A DNA stretch of 64,000 nucleotides from assembly GCF_000519185.1 (NCBI RefSeq), contig NZ_JAFA01000006.1, forward strand, positions 106,454 through 170,453. The letters run 5' to 3'. Under the pieces are notes generated by a model. It made no database searches, was not told the origin of the DNA, and was given only the letters and a program-made list of their open reading frames with translations. This document shows positions 26,454 through 35,090 of this stretch, in pieces. This DNA is from Paraburkholderia nodosa DSM 21604. GTDB taxonomy: Bacteria > Pseudomonadota > Gammaproteobacteria > Burkholderiales > Burkholderiaceae. Both the position numbers and the translations under genes were made by a program. Each line of letters opens with the position of its first letter. Position 1 is the first letter of the stretch.

Positions 26454-26900
26454 ATGACTCGCAAACTCTACATCCTCAATGGTTCCAACCTGAACATGCT
26501 GGGCGCGAGGGAGCCTCATCTTTATGGCAGCACTACGCTGAAGGACATCGAACAGAATTGCCTCACGCTGGCCGATGCTCTCAAGTTCGACTGCGTATTT
26601 CGTCAAACGAACAGCGAAAGCGAGTTGGTCGACTGGATTCAGGAAGCGTTCCTGCAGGACGCCGCGCTGATCATCAATCCGGCCGGCTTTTCATTCGGTC
26701 GGATTCCGGTGCTCGACGCAGTCAAGCTCATCCGCCGGCCGGTGGTGGAATTGCATATCACCAACATCCACCAACGCTCGGAGGAATATCGTCACTCGAC
26801 GATTTCGGTGGCCGCCACGGCGGTAATTTGCGGGGCGGGGGCAAACGGATACCTGCTGGCGATCCGCGCGATCGACGATCTGTGGGGCAAACAGACTTGA
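26454..26900 (+). CDS. aroQ: Type II 3-dehydroquinate dehydratase-like protein with altered substrate-binding residues
   Basis: The 148-residue protein aligns with type II dehydroquinases without gaps in the active-site region, so the standard numbering holds. N12, R19 and Y24 (LNGSNLNMLGAREPHLYG), N75, D88, E99 and H101 (ELHITNIH) and R108 are present. These are the groups that form and protonate the enolate. H81 is replaced by Phe (NPAGFSFGRIPVLDAV) and R112 by Tyr, with Arg one residue later. Both normally hold the hydroxyls of dehydroquinate. It is coupled to an MHS transporter, so it is a catabolic paralogue, possibly for a different polyol acid. The family call is firm, but the exact reaction is not. 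Confidence 0.83.
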   Translation: MTRKLYILNGSNLNMLGAREPHLYGSTTLKDIEQNCLTLADALKFDCVFRQTNSESELVDWIQEAFLQDAALIINPAGFSFGRIPVLDAVKLIRRPVVELHITNIHQRSEEYRHSTISVAATAVICGAGANGYLLAIRAIDDLWGKQT

Positions 26901-26925
26901 GCCGGCTCCTCGATTCATGAGGCAC

Positions 26926-26948
26926 GCGGGCTCCTCGTTGGAGCCCGC
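26926..26948 (+). terminator. Hairpin after the aroQ-like gene
   Basis: A perfect 9-bp stem, GCGGGCTCC / GGAGCCCGC, with a 5-nt loop (TCGTT), 26 bp after the stop. It is followed only by TTCG, so it is a strong hairpin with a weak T-run. It probably ends the transporter-dehydratase operon. Confidence 0.72.
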
Positions 26949-27546
26949 TTCGATCGGCATGCGCTACATCGTCATCTGGTGGCTTGCAATCGAAAGTGTC
27001 CGAGGCGGGGCGAAACAAGTACTCAAATAGGGTTGCGTTGGGTTTGCACAGCGCCTTGAGAACAAGAATCGCAGGTACTATCACGAGAAGTCCGTTGAAG
27101 TTGAAGGTGAAAACTTGATGCGCCGTTTCGGATGCATCTAAGCGGGCGACAATCCCGGCAAGCGCGACTGAGAACGCAGCGAGCAGGCCAGCGAGACTTG
27201 AGATGAATGGCACCGCGAGAGTCGTCGCTCCGGTGAGCATTGCAACCGCTAATTTCGTGGTGGATGCGCTACAGAACGGCTTTGTGGCATCCGCACTAGC
27301 CGCCAATGGCATAGTAGGTGCCGCAGTCGCGACATCCGATAACTGTGACCCACCTCAGCCGGTGAAGCACTGACAAAAGAAGCGAAAGCTGGCGTGGCAA
27401 AGGCAGTACGACGTCTAGCGCGCGGAGGAGGGGGCCGAACGGGCTCCTCTCTCGCCACGCATCGCATCTCGTTACTTTTTCCCCAGGTGAGCGGGGCGAG
27501 GAGCGACGTCCTCCTCCTTCATGCACGTTGCAGAAAGTTGGACAAG
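26949..27546. other. Gene-poor stretch with a possible decayed membrane-protein frame on the minus strand
   Basis: On the minus strand a frame running down from 27312 encodes two hydrophobic stretches (LTGATTLAVPFISSLAGLL and a later GLLVIVPAILVLKAL), but it runs on through the terminator hairpin into the aroQ-like gene and has no family match I recognise. It may be the remains of a small membrane-protein gene. Nothing else in these 600 bp is convincing. Confidence 0.3.
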
Positions 27547-27648
27547 TTAATAGCGGTGGTAGTAGCCACCTGCAGGCACGACGATGCAGCCGCTCAACGC
27601 GGTTGCGAGACAAACAGCCATCAGCACCAGGGCAAAAATTCGCTTCAT
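27547..27648 (-). CDS. Small lipoprotein, 33 residues
   Basis: The ATG at 27648 follows GTGAGGAACGT on the minus strand. The product starts MKRIFALVLMAVCLATALSGC, a full lipoprotein signal with lipobox LSGC, so C21 would be lipidated. It ends after only twelve more residues, which are rich in Gly and Tyr (GGYYHRY). Small YxxH-type lipoproteins of this kind are common in Burkholderia and are often stress-linked, but the function is unknown. Confidence 0.72.
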   Translation of the reverse strand: MKRIFALVLMAVCLATALSGCIVVPAGGYYHRY

Positions 27649-27890
27649 ACGTTCCTCACTTGTCGGTAGTGAAGGCAATATATTTGGAGCGCAAATTACT
27701 GATGTGTTTGTGTGTAACGAGACGTGTAATTTGAAACATCTGACCGGTCCGCGAACCAGTTCGGACATCCCGTCTCACGCGAAATAATCGGTTTCAGAAC
27801 TCACAACTCGTCAGTCAACATCGTGGTCGTCCGTGACGTTGAGGAGGTGAACGGCGAGATGCCGTCCCCTCAACGGAATCGGAGACGAAC

Positions 27891-28220
27891 ATGCACAACG
27901 TTACTTTCAGAATCGCGGCTGTTGCTGTACTTGCTCTGTCATTCGCAGGCACCGCGTCAGCGCAGACCAGCTGGGATGCAACGCACCCACGTCGCGCAGA
28001 GGTGAATCACCGCCTGGCGAATCAGGACCGACGCATTCACCAGGAGGTGCGCGAAGGGGAAATGTCGCACGCCGAGGCGGCGAGACTCCATAGCGATGAC
28101 CGTCAGATTCGGCAGGAGGAGCGCGACATGGCAACCCAGAACAGCGGCCATATCGCCCGGCGAGAGGACTACGTGCTAAACCAGCAGGAGAATCACGTAA
28201 GCCGGCAAATCGGCCAGTAA
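27891..28220 (+). CDS. Small secreted periplasmic protein of unknown function
   Basis: The 109-residue product has a Sec signal peptide with likely cleavage after TASA (residue 24). The mature part is a highly charged helical protein: EVNHRLANQDRRIHQEV, MSHAEAARLHSDDRQIRQEERDMA and a C-terminal LNQQENHVSRQIG. Regular Gln/Arg/Glu spacing suggests a helical hairpin or coiled coil. Proteins with this sequence style are frequent in Burkholderiales, and I know no assigned function. GGAGACGAAC precedes the ATG. It is transcribed away from the small lipoprotein gene. Confidence 0.82.
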   Translation: MHNVTFRIAAVAVLALSFAGTASAQTSWDATHPRRAEVNHRLANQDRRIHQEVREGEMSHAEAARLHSDDRQIRQEERDMATQNSGHIARREDYVLNQQENHVSRQIGQ

Positions 28221-28311
28221 CGCCTTCGCCGACGTTAGACAAGGCACGAACTGGGGGGAGTGGATACGCTCTCCCCAGCGTCGTCGGCCCTCGGACTTGC
28301 CGGAGGGGAAC

Positions 28312-28590
28312 ATGAAAAGTACGGATGAAAAATCTCTACGCTGTCAGGTCGAAAAATGGCTAGCTCCGGTACCAGCACTACCGGTTCACGTGATTGAGTT
28401 CGGTCGTACACGATGGGGCGGTAGTCGCTATGTGTACGTTGCGACCGCAGACGGGGCCCGAGCACTGTTCTTCTTTCTGCACGACGATGGTGCGTGGAGC
28501 GTTTGCCCGCCTGCTTCGGACAGGAAGAAGGCGGCGGTTCGGCTACCCGCCCCGGGGCACCTTGGGGCTTCCGTGTCTGAAATTTGCTGA
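28312..28590 (+). CDS. Hypothetical protein, 92 residues
   Basis: The ATG at 28312 lies 4 nt after CGGAGGGG. The product begins MKSTDEKSLRCQVEKWLAP and has a two-strand centre (SRYVYVATADGARALFFFL, then HDDGAWSVCPP). It looks like a small cytoplasmic beta-rich protein of a type often seen as hypothetical in Burkholderia. No catalytic motif is visible. It follows the small secreted protein gene by 91 bp on the same strand. Confidence 0.62.
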   Translation: MKSTDEKSLRCQVEKWLAPVPALPVHVIEFGRTRWGGSRYVYVATADGARALFFFLHDDGAWSVCPPASDRKKAAVRLPAPGHLGASVSEIC

Positions 28591-28913
28591 CTCACAGGCG
28601 CACAGCAGTATCGAACTTCGACGGTCAGGTGGGACTGCTGCTTGAATCGTTAGTCAACTGTGCCGCCGTCACAACCCAGCAACGAAGGGCCTATGCCATG
28701 TAGCGCCTGCAGCGCGCGATGGCAAGGTTTGCGGATGCCAATGGTGCCGGCGAGAGCGCTTTGGCAAAACGTAGAACCAAAGCGTGGAGCGGCGCTGCAG
28801 GAGAAACATATCTGGACCAGATTAGCCGCAGCACTTCGTCGGTTCCGACCATAAGATCGCGCGAAGATTCGGGGGAGTGAGCCGCGGTTCCGCCATTCGC
28901 CCTGGATTTGTAT
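28591..28913. other. Gene-poor stretch with one doubtful 53-codon frame
   Basis: A plus-strand frame from ATG 28693 to 28854 (starting MPCSACSARWQGLRM) has GAAGGG shortly before it, but it lacks other support and is not called a gene. Nothing else is seen. Confidence 0.3.
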
Positions 28914-29162
28914 TCAGCCCGTGCGATTGCGGGCTTTTTCTTTTCGGGCGTTGCTGCTGTTCTTTCCGTGCTTAAGGCAAAGGTCTTTCAACAGCCACCG
29001 CGCGACAACTTCCGGTCTGTCATTTCCATGCGATGCAAACTTTATGTCGCCATCGAAATAGACAATGACGGTTCCGGTCATAACTCGATACTTCCCTTCG
29101 TGGCGATGGCCATCAATTTCAAGGCTCACGGGATGCGTTGTCTCGTACTCTGCTGTCGGCAC
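28914..29162 (-). CDS. Hypothetical protein, about 82 residues
   Basis: The frame has a coherent small-domain look: EYETTHPVSLEIDGHRHEG, then YRVMTGTVIVYFDGDIKFASHG and a helical RPEVVARWLLKDLCLKHG, ending in a basic tail. GTG at 29162 was chosen because AGGTGA lies 6 nt upstream; a GTG at 29171 is the alternative. A terminator-like hairpin on the plus strand overlaps its last codons. The protein was not assigned to a family. Confidence 0.5.
   Translation of the reverse strand: MPTAEYETTHPVSLEIDGHRHEGKYRVMTGTVIVYFDGDIKFASHGNDRPEVVARWLLKDLCLKHGKNSSNARKEKARNRTG
28916..28943 (+). terminator. Terminator-like hairpin with T-run, plus strand
   Basis: AGCCCG (28916-28921) and CGGGCT (28930-28935) form a 6-bp stem followed by T5-C-T4. 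It could end the plus-strand transcript of the 28312 gene. Because it also encodes the last codons of the minus-strand gene, chance cannot be excluded. Confidence 0.45.
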
Positions 29163-29171
29163 GATTGTCAC

Positions 29172-29699
29172 CTAACTTGATGGGTGTTTGACGATAGCTG
29201 AGACCTACGTAATGGTCAAATGCTTAGGGCGTCGCGTCGGGTATACCTTGTGGGACTGCAGGCTTTCGCTGCGTGTAGGTTGGCCTATTTATCGTCTCCC
29301 GTTCCCGGGTATACACCCCACATGAATACAGCGGTCGTCGCAGCAGCGCGCGCTTCTGAATCGCCGCCCGGACAAAAGTTTCGTTCTGGTTGCGCTGTTT
29401 AAGATTGATATAAGCGACGCTACGTACTCTCCCAATCGGTCCTTGAGAGGACCGCGTTCGCCAATGACCTGATGGCCGTTCAACTGCGGTAAGGGATACT
29501 AAGGTGCCCATGACTTTGGAGGAGACCTTTGTGCATGCCGAGAAGCTGGAAGTCTACGGTGCGATTTCCAGGACGGCGCAGGCGCTCAGCCCCGCAGCAC
29601 GACCAGACATGCTTGGTCCGCGGCCCTACCACGGGGCGTCCTGCACGTATACCGTTCCTATTTGACATCGAACTCGTTACTCGGCAAAGCTAGCTTTGT
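29172..29699. other. Gene-poor stretch
   Basis: About 530 bp. A possible plus-strand frame of 51 codons (ATG 29510 to stop 29665, starting MTLEETFVHAEKLEVYG) follows AAGGTGCCC, but it has no other support. No RNA gene or repeat was recognised. Confidence 0.3.
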
Positions 29700-30797
29700 T
29701 CAGTTGCCGTCACCATAGCTGAGCGTTGCTGGATTGGAATTTTTGAAGATTAAGTAGAAGGGGCTCTGAAGCGGATTGCCGGCCGGTGCTGCAATGTCAC
29801 AGACCTTTGTCTTGACGTTGCAGCGGCGCAGTTCCCCCGCCGTCGTTGCGTCCCCACCGGTAATCGGGATGTATAGTCTGTCCCCCGGCCCAAAGAGTAT
29901 TGCCTGCGCATAGGCTCGTGGTGCGGGCGGTGTAGACAGCACAAGTTCATCGAGAAGAGCGCCGGTTTTGCCGTTAAGTTTCAGAACCTTGTCGTTGTCG
30001 CTGGTAGTCGCGCGGAAGCCTGTAACCCAAAGGTTGCCTTCCTTGTCAAAGACCAGTCCTTCTGGACGGTGCAAGTCAGGAACGGTTTGATTGGATGCGA
30101 ATACATCAACAAAAGCTTTCGTGGTTGGATTGAATCGCAAAACGTAGCCGACAAGTGTATTCGGGCTCTCCGTGTAGGGGCATCCAAATACGGAAACGTA
30201 CAGCAGACCATCTGGTCCGAACACCAGACCACGTGGGAAAAACCCGCCAGTAAATCTGGACCGGTTGAGATTACCAAGAAATGCTCCTGCGTCGTTGTAT
30301 AGCTTGATGTCGCCTTGGCTGGAGCAATCGCTACCGACGTCGGCGACATAGAAGACGTTGTCCGGCCCTCCGCGCACGATGCCGCGAGGTGCGTAAGGGG
30401 CGTTGACGTCACTTGCTGAGACGAGTTTTCCGAGAAACAACCCGGTCTTTCCGTCAAACCGAAAAATCTCCCCCGATAGCGGAAGGTTCACGTTCTGGTT
30501 GACAACCACGAGTTCGCCATTCGTATAAATCATGCCGGCGGGACCGGTCAGCCCTGCGGCTCCCGTCGTCACAAAGGTGCCACGATAAGCACCACTCGAG
30601 CCATTGAACTCCTGGATGGTGTTGTTGCCAGCATCACCGATGAAAAGCTCCTGCGCATTCAAGGGCGGGCTGGTCGTTACTGCACCTAACCCAAACAGTA
30701 TTGCAATCAGGATAGGGCAGGCCAGGTAGTGGTGCATTGCCGACAGTTTTCGGAAAGGCAATCTCCAGTGCGCGAGTATATAGGTGATGGTAAGCAT
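29700..30797 (-). CDS. Secreted NHL/SMP-30-like beta-propeller protein
   Basis: The ATG at 30797 has GGAGGATTCAC directly upstream. The 365-residue product has a long signal sequence with a hydrophobic core (ILIAILFGLGAV) and probable cleavage near LNAQ (residue 49). The mature part is repeats of a propeller type: LFIGDAGNNTIQEFNGSSG, PRGLVFGPDGLLYVSV, PEGLVFDKEGNLWVTGF and an AQAILFGPGDRLYIPITGG repeat. Four Cys residues could form disulfides. Such proteins bind ligands or are lactonase-like. No catalytic metal site can be fixed from sequence. It stands alone, and its codon use is a little more AT-rich than that of its neighbours. Confidence 0.8.
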   Translation of the reverse strand: MLTITYILAHWRLPFRKLSAMHHYLACPILIAILFGLGAVTTSPPLNAQELFIGDAGNNTIQEFNGSSGAYRGTFVTTGAAGLTGPAGMIYTNGELVVVNQNVNLPLSGEIFRFDGKTGLFLGKLVSASDVNAPYAPRGIVRGGPDNVFYVADVGSDCSSQGDIKLYNDAGAFLGNLNRSRFTGGFFPRGLVFGPDGLLYVSVFGCPYTESPNTLVGYVLRFNPTTKAFVDVFASNQTVPDLHRPEGLVFDKEGNLWVTGFRATTSDNDKVLKLNGKTGALLDELVLSTPPAPRAYAQAILFGPGDRLYIPITGGDATTAGELRRCNVKTKVCDIAAPAGNPLQSPFYLIFKNSNPATLSYGDGN

Positions 30798-31562
30798 GTG
30801 AATCCTCCATTTTCAAGGACTACGTAGGATAAAGGAAGGTGTTATGTTTTCCCGGGAGGAGATGCGGAACTGCAGAAGCGAAATAACAGATGACAAAGCG
30901 AACGGGACGCCGACTTGATACCGGATGTCTATTCATATAAACGCTGAAATCAGTGCGTTTCTTATTATTAAGCTGATTCGCGGCCGATGGTGCGACGAGA
31001 TACCGCGTGAGCAAAGCGTGATTGTCGTTTTACCAAAATCGTTCTATTTATGGGCATCGGCGAGAGGGTTTCCGATTACCACAAAGGAGAGGCAACAGTC
31101 ACTGCCGCCGCATGTCAACTATATTGTCTCGGGTTGTGATTTGCCTCCATCAAATGATGGAGAGCGGAGATGAATGCGCTTTCAAAGGCAGAGGGTTAGG
31201 GAGGCGAGCCGGCACGGGCTGTCGCTCGTGCACCGAACCGGCGCGCCCGGTTCCAGGTAGCCGCCTTTACGCACGGGGGGATCCGTGCGGGGTTCGCTGC
31301 GTGCGAACGCCCGGGCGCGCGCGATAGGCTGTTCGACGACCCAGGTGTGCTGTCGAAACGAAACGAATTGGGCGCGAGATACGCGCTGAATGCCATCAGG
31401 CTATGAGCCGTCGCATGCGGAACGGAATCAATTGGCTAGCAAACTGTTGGCGGTTGCCGGGCGGGACTTGCATACCGCAAAGCGCCGCCTTTGCACGGCG
31501 CACGCCAGGGGCTGTCGTTGGAAGCTGCCGCGAAGTCTGGTCGCAACCCGACGTTCCGGTGG
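30798..31562. other. Gene-free stretch containing a cluster of hairpins
   Basis: About 760 bp between the NHL-type gene and psuG. The half next to the NHL gene is AT-rich and holds its promoter. The half next to psuG contains four closely spaced hairpins (31212-31308). Reading frames here look random. Confidence 0.45.
31212..31308. other. Four consecutive strong hairpins in under 100 nt
   Basis: Stem 1: GCACGGGC / GCTCGTGC (31212-31231, 4-nt loop, one G-T pair). Stem 2: GAACCGG / CCGGTTC (31235-31253, 5-nt loop). Stem 3: GCACGG / CCGTGC (31271-31288, 6-nt loop). Stem 4: GTTCGC / GCGAAC (31292-31308, 5-nt loop). No T-run follows on either strand. The series could be a structured RNA, a 3' end processing or retention element for psuG, or part of a decayed mobile element. 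Confidence 0.55.
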
Positions 31563-32510
31563 CTACGCCGCGCTTGTCCCGCGCTCTACGTGTGCCAACG
31601 CCAGCGCCAGCCGTACCCCGACCTCGGCATTGTGTTTCACGATCGCGATGTTTGTCGCGAGGCTGCGTCCACCTGTCAACGCCGTGATGCGCGCCAGCAG
31701 GAAGGGGGTCACGGCCTTACCGATGATTCCTTTCGCAGCGGCCTCGTCGAGCGCCTGCTGAGTCAGCGCGTCAATCTCTTCGAACGTCATCGCTGACGCG
31801 ACCGGGACCGGAGTGCTCAACACCACACCGCCCTTGAGGCCGAGGTCCCACTTGGTGCGGATGAAGCGCGCCTGCTCCGTCGGCTCGTCCAGCCTGAAGT
31901 CCGCGCGAAAGCCGCTGTCACGCGTGTAGTACGCCGCGAAATTGTCCTGTTCGCAACTGAGTACCGGCACGCCATGGGTTTCCAGGTATTCCAGTGTGAG
32001 CCCGATGTCCAGGATGGACTTCGCACCGGCACAGATTACCGCCACCGAGGTCTTCGCCAGTTCCTGCAGGTCGGCCGAGATGTCAAAGGTCTCCTGCGCA
32101 CCCCGGTGTACGCCGCCAATGCCTCCGGTGACGAAGACCTCAATGCCGGCCAACGCGGCACATATCATCGTGCCAGCCACCGTCGTGGCGCCGAGCCCGC
32201 CGCCGGCCAGTGTGGCCGGCAGGTCACGGCGGCTGACCTTATGTACCCGGTCCGAGCGGCCGATCAGTTCCAGTTCGACGTCCGTCAGGCCGATGTGGAT
32301 TCGCCCACCGATCAGCGCGATAGTCGCGGGCTCAGCGCCCGCGTCTCGGATCAAGGACTCCACTTCATGAGCAGTGCGAATGTTCTCCGGATAGGGCATG
32401 CCGTGGGCAATGATGCTCGATTCCAGCGCCACGAGCGGCCGGCCGGCGGCCTGTGCGGCAGCCACAGGAGCGCTGCAGGTCAACCACGAGCGTGCAAGGT
32501 CCGTAACCAT
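31563..32510 (-). CDS. psuG: Pseudouridine-5'-phosphate glycosidase
   Basis: The 315-residue protein carries the PsuG signatures: ALESSIIAHGMPYPEN with E30, HKVSRRDLP with K91, FVTGGIGGVHRGA, ICAGAKSILDIG with K164, and EQDNFAAYYTRDSGF. E30, K91 and K164 line up with the active-site Glu31, Lys93 and Lys166 of the E. coli enzyme, where the lysine makes a Schiff base with ribose. It splits pseudouridine 5'-phosphate into uracil and ribose 5-phosphate. The usual kinase partner psuK and nucleoside transporter are not adjacent. The gene instead follows an FAD oxidoreductase by 12 bp. Confidence 0.92.
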   Translation of the reverse strand: MVTDLARSWLTCSAPVAAAQAAGRPLVALESSIIAHGMPYPENIRTAHEVESLIRDAGAEPATIALIGGRIHIGLTDVELELIGRSDRVHKVSRRDLPATLAGGGLGATTVAGTMICAALAGIEVFVTGGIGGVHRGAQETFDISADLQELAKTSVAVICAGAKSILDIGLTLEYLETHGVPVLSCEQDNFAAYYTRDSGFRADFRLDEPTEQARFIRTKWDLGLKGGVVLSTPVPVASAMTFEEIDALTQQALDEAAAKGIIGKAVTPFLLARITALTGGRSLATNIAIVKHNAEVGVRLALALAHVERGTSAA

Positions 32511-32522
32511 GTCGATGCCTCG

Positions 32523-34103
32523 TCAACTGAGCTGGTTCGCTACCATCCAACCCGAACCGCCGCCGAGCCCGGGACCAGGATGGGTCGATGCGCCGATGTG
32601 GTACAGGTTCGCATACGGCGCGCTATGCCCGCGCTTCCCTGAGACGCCCGCGAACGGGCGCAGCCAGAAGAACTGGTCCGGCGAGCATACCCCCGAATAG
32701 GGGTCGCCGCCCACGAGATTGCAGTTCAGGCGTTCGAGGTCCGCGGGTGAATAGGCGCGCCGGCCGACGATCCTGGTGGCGAGCCCCGGCATCACCGTTT
32801 CGAGGCGCCGCTGGATGCGGTCGGCCACCTGCTCGCGCACGGCCTCGGTCCAGCGGCCGTCCTGCGGGACCTCAATCTCGCCCGCGGCGTCCCCCGAGAG
32901 GCGTGACGGCATGTCCTGCATCTGCAGCCACAGGATCGCTGCGCCGTCTGGGGCGCGGCTCGGATCAACGGCAGTGGGCTGCCCGATTGCGATCGTCGGG
33001 CAGGCGGGAATCAGGCCATTGTTCGCCTGTGCGACGGCCATGCACACCGCTTCCAGGCTCTCGGTCAGATGCACGAGCGGCACTTTCGCGAGTTCGGGGT
33101 CGCACCACGCAGGTGGCGACGATAGCGCAAAGTGAATCTGCATGTCGCCGCGTCCGAAGTGATAAGTGCGTGCGCGCTCATGCCAGGGTGGGGGTACGTC
33201 CGGCAGCAGGCGCTCATACAGCTGGCGCGGCGTGACGTTGCACACCACGGCGCGATCGGCCTGCCAGCACTGGCCATTCGCTTCCACACCGACCGCGCGG
33301 CCATCCTTCACCAGAACCCGCTGGACATCGACGCCGGTCGCGAAGCGGCCCCCATGCCGTTCGATCACGCTGCGAAACGCTTTGACGATATTGCTGCTGC
33401 CGCCCTTGACGAGCGGCATGCCACCGGCCACCACGGCCGCGAAAGCCAGCTTGCCGAACATGGCCGAGCCGGCGTCGTCGGGACCGAGGCCCGTGTGCAG
33501 CACCCACGGCGCGATCGCCGCACGTACGAGGTCGGAGGAAAAGGTCCGCGTGCTCCAGCGCCTGAAGCTTTCCAGTGAGGCGCCGCCGAACTCCACGAGA
33601 CCGTCGAGGCCGCGCTTGCGCCATTCGTCCCACAGCAGCTTGACCATGTTCCAGCCGTACGGATTCTCGCCGAGCAGGCCGAACGTGAGCGCCGCATCAG
33701 CGCCGAACAGGTGCCCGGCGGCGGCCGCGAAGGCGGCGCCATCGCCTGGGCTGATGGTGTCAAGACGCACGGCGGTGTCAGCGATATCCTGGCGAAACGC
33801 GAGCGAGCGGCCATTCGGCGTGACCACGCCCGTGGTGTAGCCGGTCTGCACGAATTCAAGACCGGCCGCGTGCAGATCGTTCTTCATTTCCGCGTACGCA
33901 GGACTGCCAACGAAGAGCGGATACCACGATGACATGATGTCGTGCGTGTAGCCCGAAAACAGCGTTTCGCTGCGAATGCACCCGCCCAGCTCGTCGTTGC
34001 GCTCGATCACGAACACGCGTTGGCCGCGCCGCGCCAGCACCGCCGCGCATACGAGCGAGTTTATCCCGCTGCCCACGACAATAACGTCTGCCTTGTCCTG
34101 CAT
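32523..34103 (-). CDS. FAD-dependent oxidoreductase of the phytoene desaturase/amine oxidase type
   Basis: ATG 34103 is taken as the start because GGGGGCAGAC precedes it and the dinucleotide-binding fold begins right after it (ADVIVVGSGINSLVCAAVLA, residues about 5-24, with the acidic end of strand 2 in VFVIERNDELGGC). The 526-residue protein ends with the typical FAD-contacting C-terminal segment (YHIGASTHPGPGLGGGSG). The CrtI-like group includes carotenoid desaturases and many uncharacterised NAD(P)/FAD oxidoreductases. No carotenoid genes are near. It is followed by psuG 12 bp downstream in the same direction. Confidence 0.85.
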   Translation of the reverse strand: MQDKADVIVVGSGINSLVCAAVLARRGQRVFVIERNDELGGCIRSETLFSGYTHDIMSSWYPLFVGSPAYAEMKNDLHAAGLEFVQTGYTTGVVTPNGRSLAFRQDIADTAVRLDTISPGDGAAFAAAAGHLFGADAALTFGLLGENPYGWNMVKLLWDEWRKRGLDGLVEFGGASLESFRRWSTRTFSSDLVRAAIAPWVLHTGLGPDDAGSAMFGKLAFAAVVAGGMPLVKGGSSNIVKAFRSVIERHGGRFATGVDVQRVLVKDGRAVGVEANGQCWQADRAVVCNVTPRQLYERLLPDVPPPWHERARTYHFGRGDMQIHFALSSPPAWCDPELAKVPLVHLTESLEAVCMAVAQANNGLIPACPTIAIGQPTAVDPSRAPDGAAILWLQMQDMPSRLSGDAAGEIEVPQDGRWTEAVREQVADRIQRRLETVMPGLATRIVGRRAYSPADLERLNCNLVGGDPYSGVCSPDQFFWLRPFAGVSGKRGHSAPYANLYHIGASTHPGPGLGGGSGWMVANQLS

Positions 34104-34334
34104 GTCTGCCCCCACATTGTCTGCGTGACTGCGTCTGCTATGGTTTGCGCCCGCGTCGCGGTTGCGCGGCGGTTTTGCCGCGGCATCAGCGGGCGTTCGT
34201 AGCGGTACAGCTCCAGCACCAGGCCGGGGCCGAGCGCCATCATCGCGAGGCCGTGCAGTCTGGATGTCCGGGATCGCAAGGTGAAGAACAACGATCGGGA
34301 AACGAAGCGACTGCGAACTCAACCGATGCGGCGG
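34104..34334. other. Possible gene remnant between two minus-strand genes
   Basis: Frames on the minus strand extend upstream of the oxidoreductase start. One of them (LHGLAMMALGPGLVLELYRYE, near 34200-34260) looks coding-like but has no recognisable family and no start. It may be the tail of a lost upstream gene of the oxidoreductase/psuG operon. Confidence 0.3.
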
Positions 34335-35087
34335 TTACCAGGGGACGGTCTGATCAAGATGAAAGAAGGCGCCTGTGGGACCGTCTTCGCCCAAGAGCGC
34401 CGCTTTCACACTTGTCTGTGCTCCTTGAGAAAGTTGCAGTGGCGCAGCGTCAGAACCCAGGCGGGTTTTGACCCATCCAGGATGAATCGAATTCACCTTG
34501 ATGTTCGTTCCCTCAAGTTCCTGGGCAAGTTGAATCGAAAAAAGGTTTAAAGCAGCCTTAGAGGCGTTGTAAGCGTAGCGTTTGGTGTAAGCGACGGTCT
34601 GATCGTTTCGCGCGTGTAGCGTCAACGAACCGAGGTGGCTGGACACGTTCACGATCCGTGCACCAGGACTCTTGCGAAGGAGGGGAAGCAGTTGGCCGGT
34701 GAGCAGGAGCACTGCAAAGACATTGGTTTCAAACACGAGCCTGAACTCCTCCAGCGAAGCGCCACTCGTGAGAGGATCAAACGCGGTCCCGGTGCCCTCC
34801 GGTGTTGCCACTCCGGCGTTGTTGACAAGAACGTCAAGTTGACCGAACCGGTGCGCAATGAGCTGCGACACCGCAACGCGGTCCGCAGAGTTCGTGATGT
34901 CCAGCTTGACCGGAGAGACCGTCGTCAAGCCTTCGTCTTCGAGGATTGCTGCAGCCTGTTCCGCCTCCTCCAGATTTCGGGCTGCGAGCAGCACCGTTAG
35001 ACCCTTTTCCGCGAGTTGCCTTACAGTTTCGAACCCGATTCCACGGTTCCCTCCGGTGACGAGGGCCACTTTTGCACCGGCTTTCAT
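34335..35087 (-). CDS. Short-chain dehydrogenase/reductase (carbonyl reductase-like)
   Basis: The ATG at 35087 fits AGGAGAG 7 nt upstream better than the GTG two codons earlier. The 250-residue protein has the SDR cofactor loop (TGGNRGIG, residues about 12-19), NNAG, an active-site serine in IVNVSSHLG and YxxxK in YAYNASKAAL, so it should be an active NADPH-dependent reductase. The long segment between NNAG and the serine, and the acyl end, resemble plant and mammalian carbonyl reductases. Its 113-bp upstream region is an inverted copy of that before the SDR at 40331. Confidence 0.88.
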   Translation of the reverse strand: MKAGAKVALVTGGNRGIGFETVRQLAEKGLTVLLAARNLEEAEQAAAILEDEGLTTVSPVKLDITNSADRVAVSQLIAHRFGQLDVLVNNAGVATPEGTGTAFDPLTSGASLEEFRLVFETNVFAVLLLTGQLLPLLRKSPGARIVNVSSHLGSLTLHARNDQTVAYTKRYAYNASKAALNLFSIQLAQELEGTNIKVNSIHPGWVKTRLGSDAAPLQLSQGAQTSVKAALLGEDGPTGAFFHLDQTVPW

Positions 35088-35090
35088 ATT

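Noticed and set aside
26758..27312. 184-codon minus-strand frame with hydrophobic segments.
   Set aside because: Passes through the terminator hairpin into the aroQ-like gene; kept only as a possible decayed frame.
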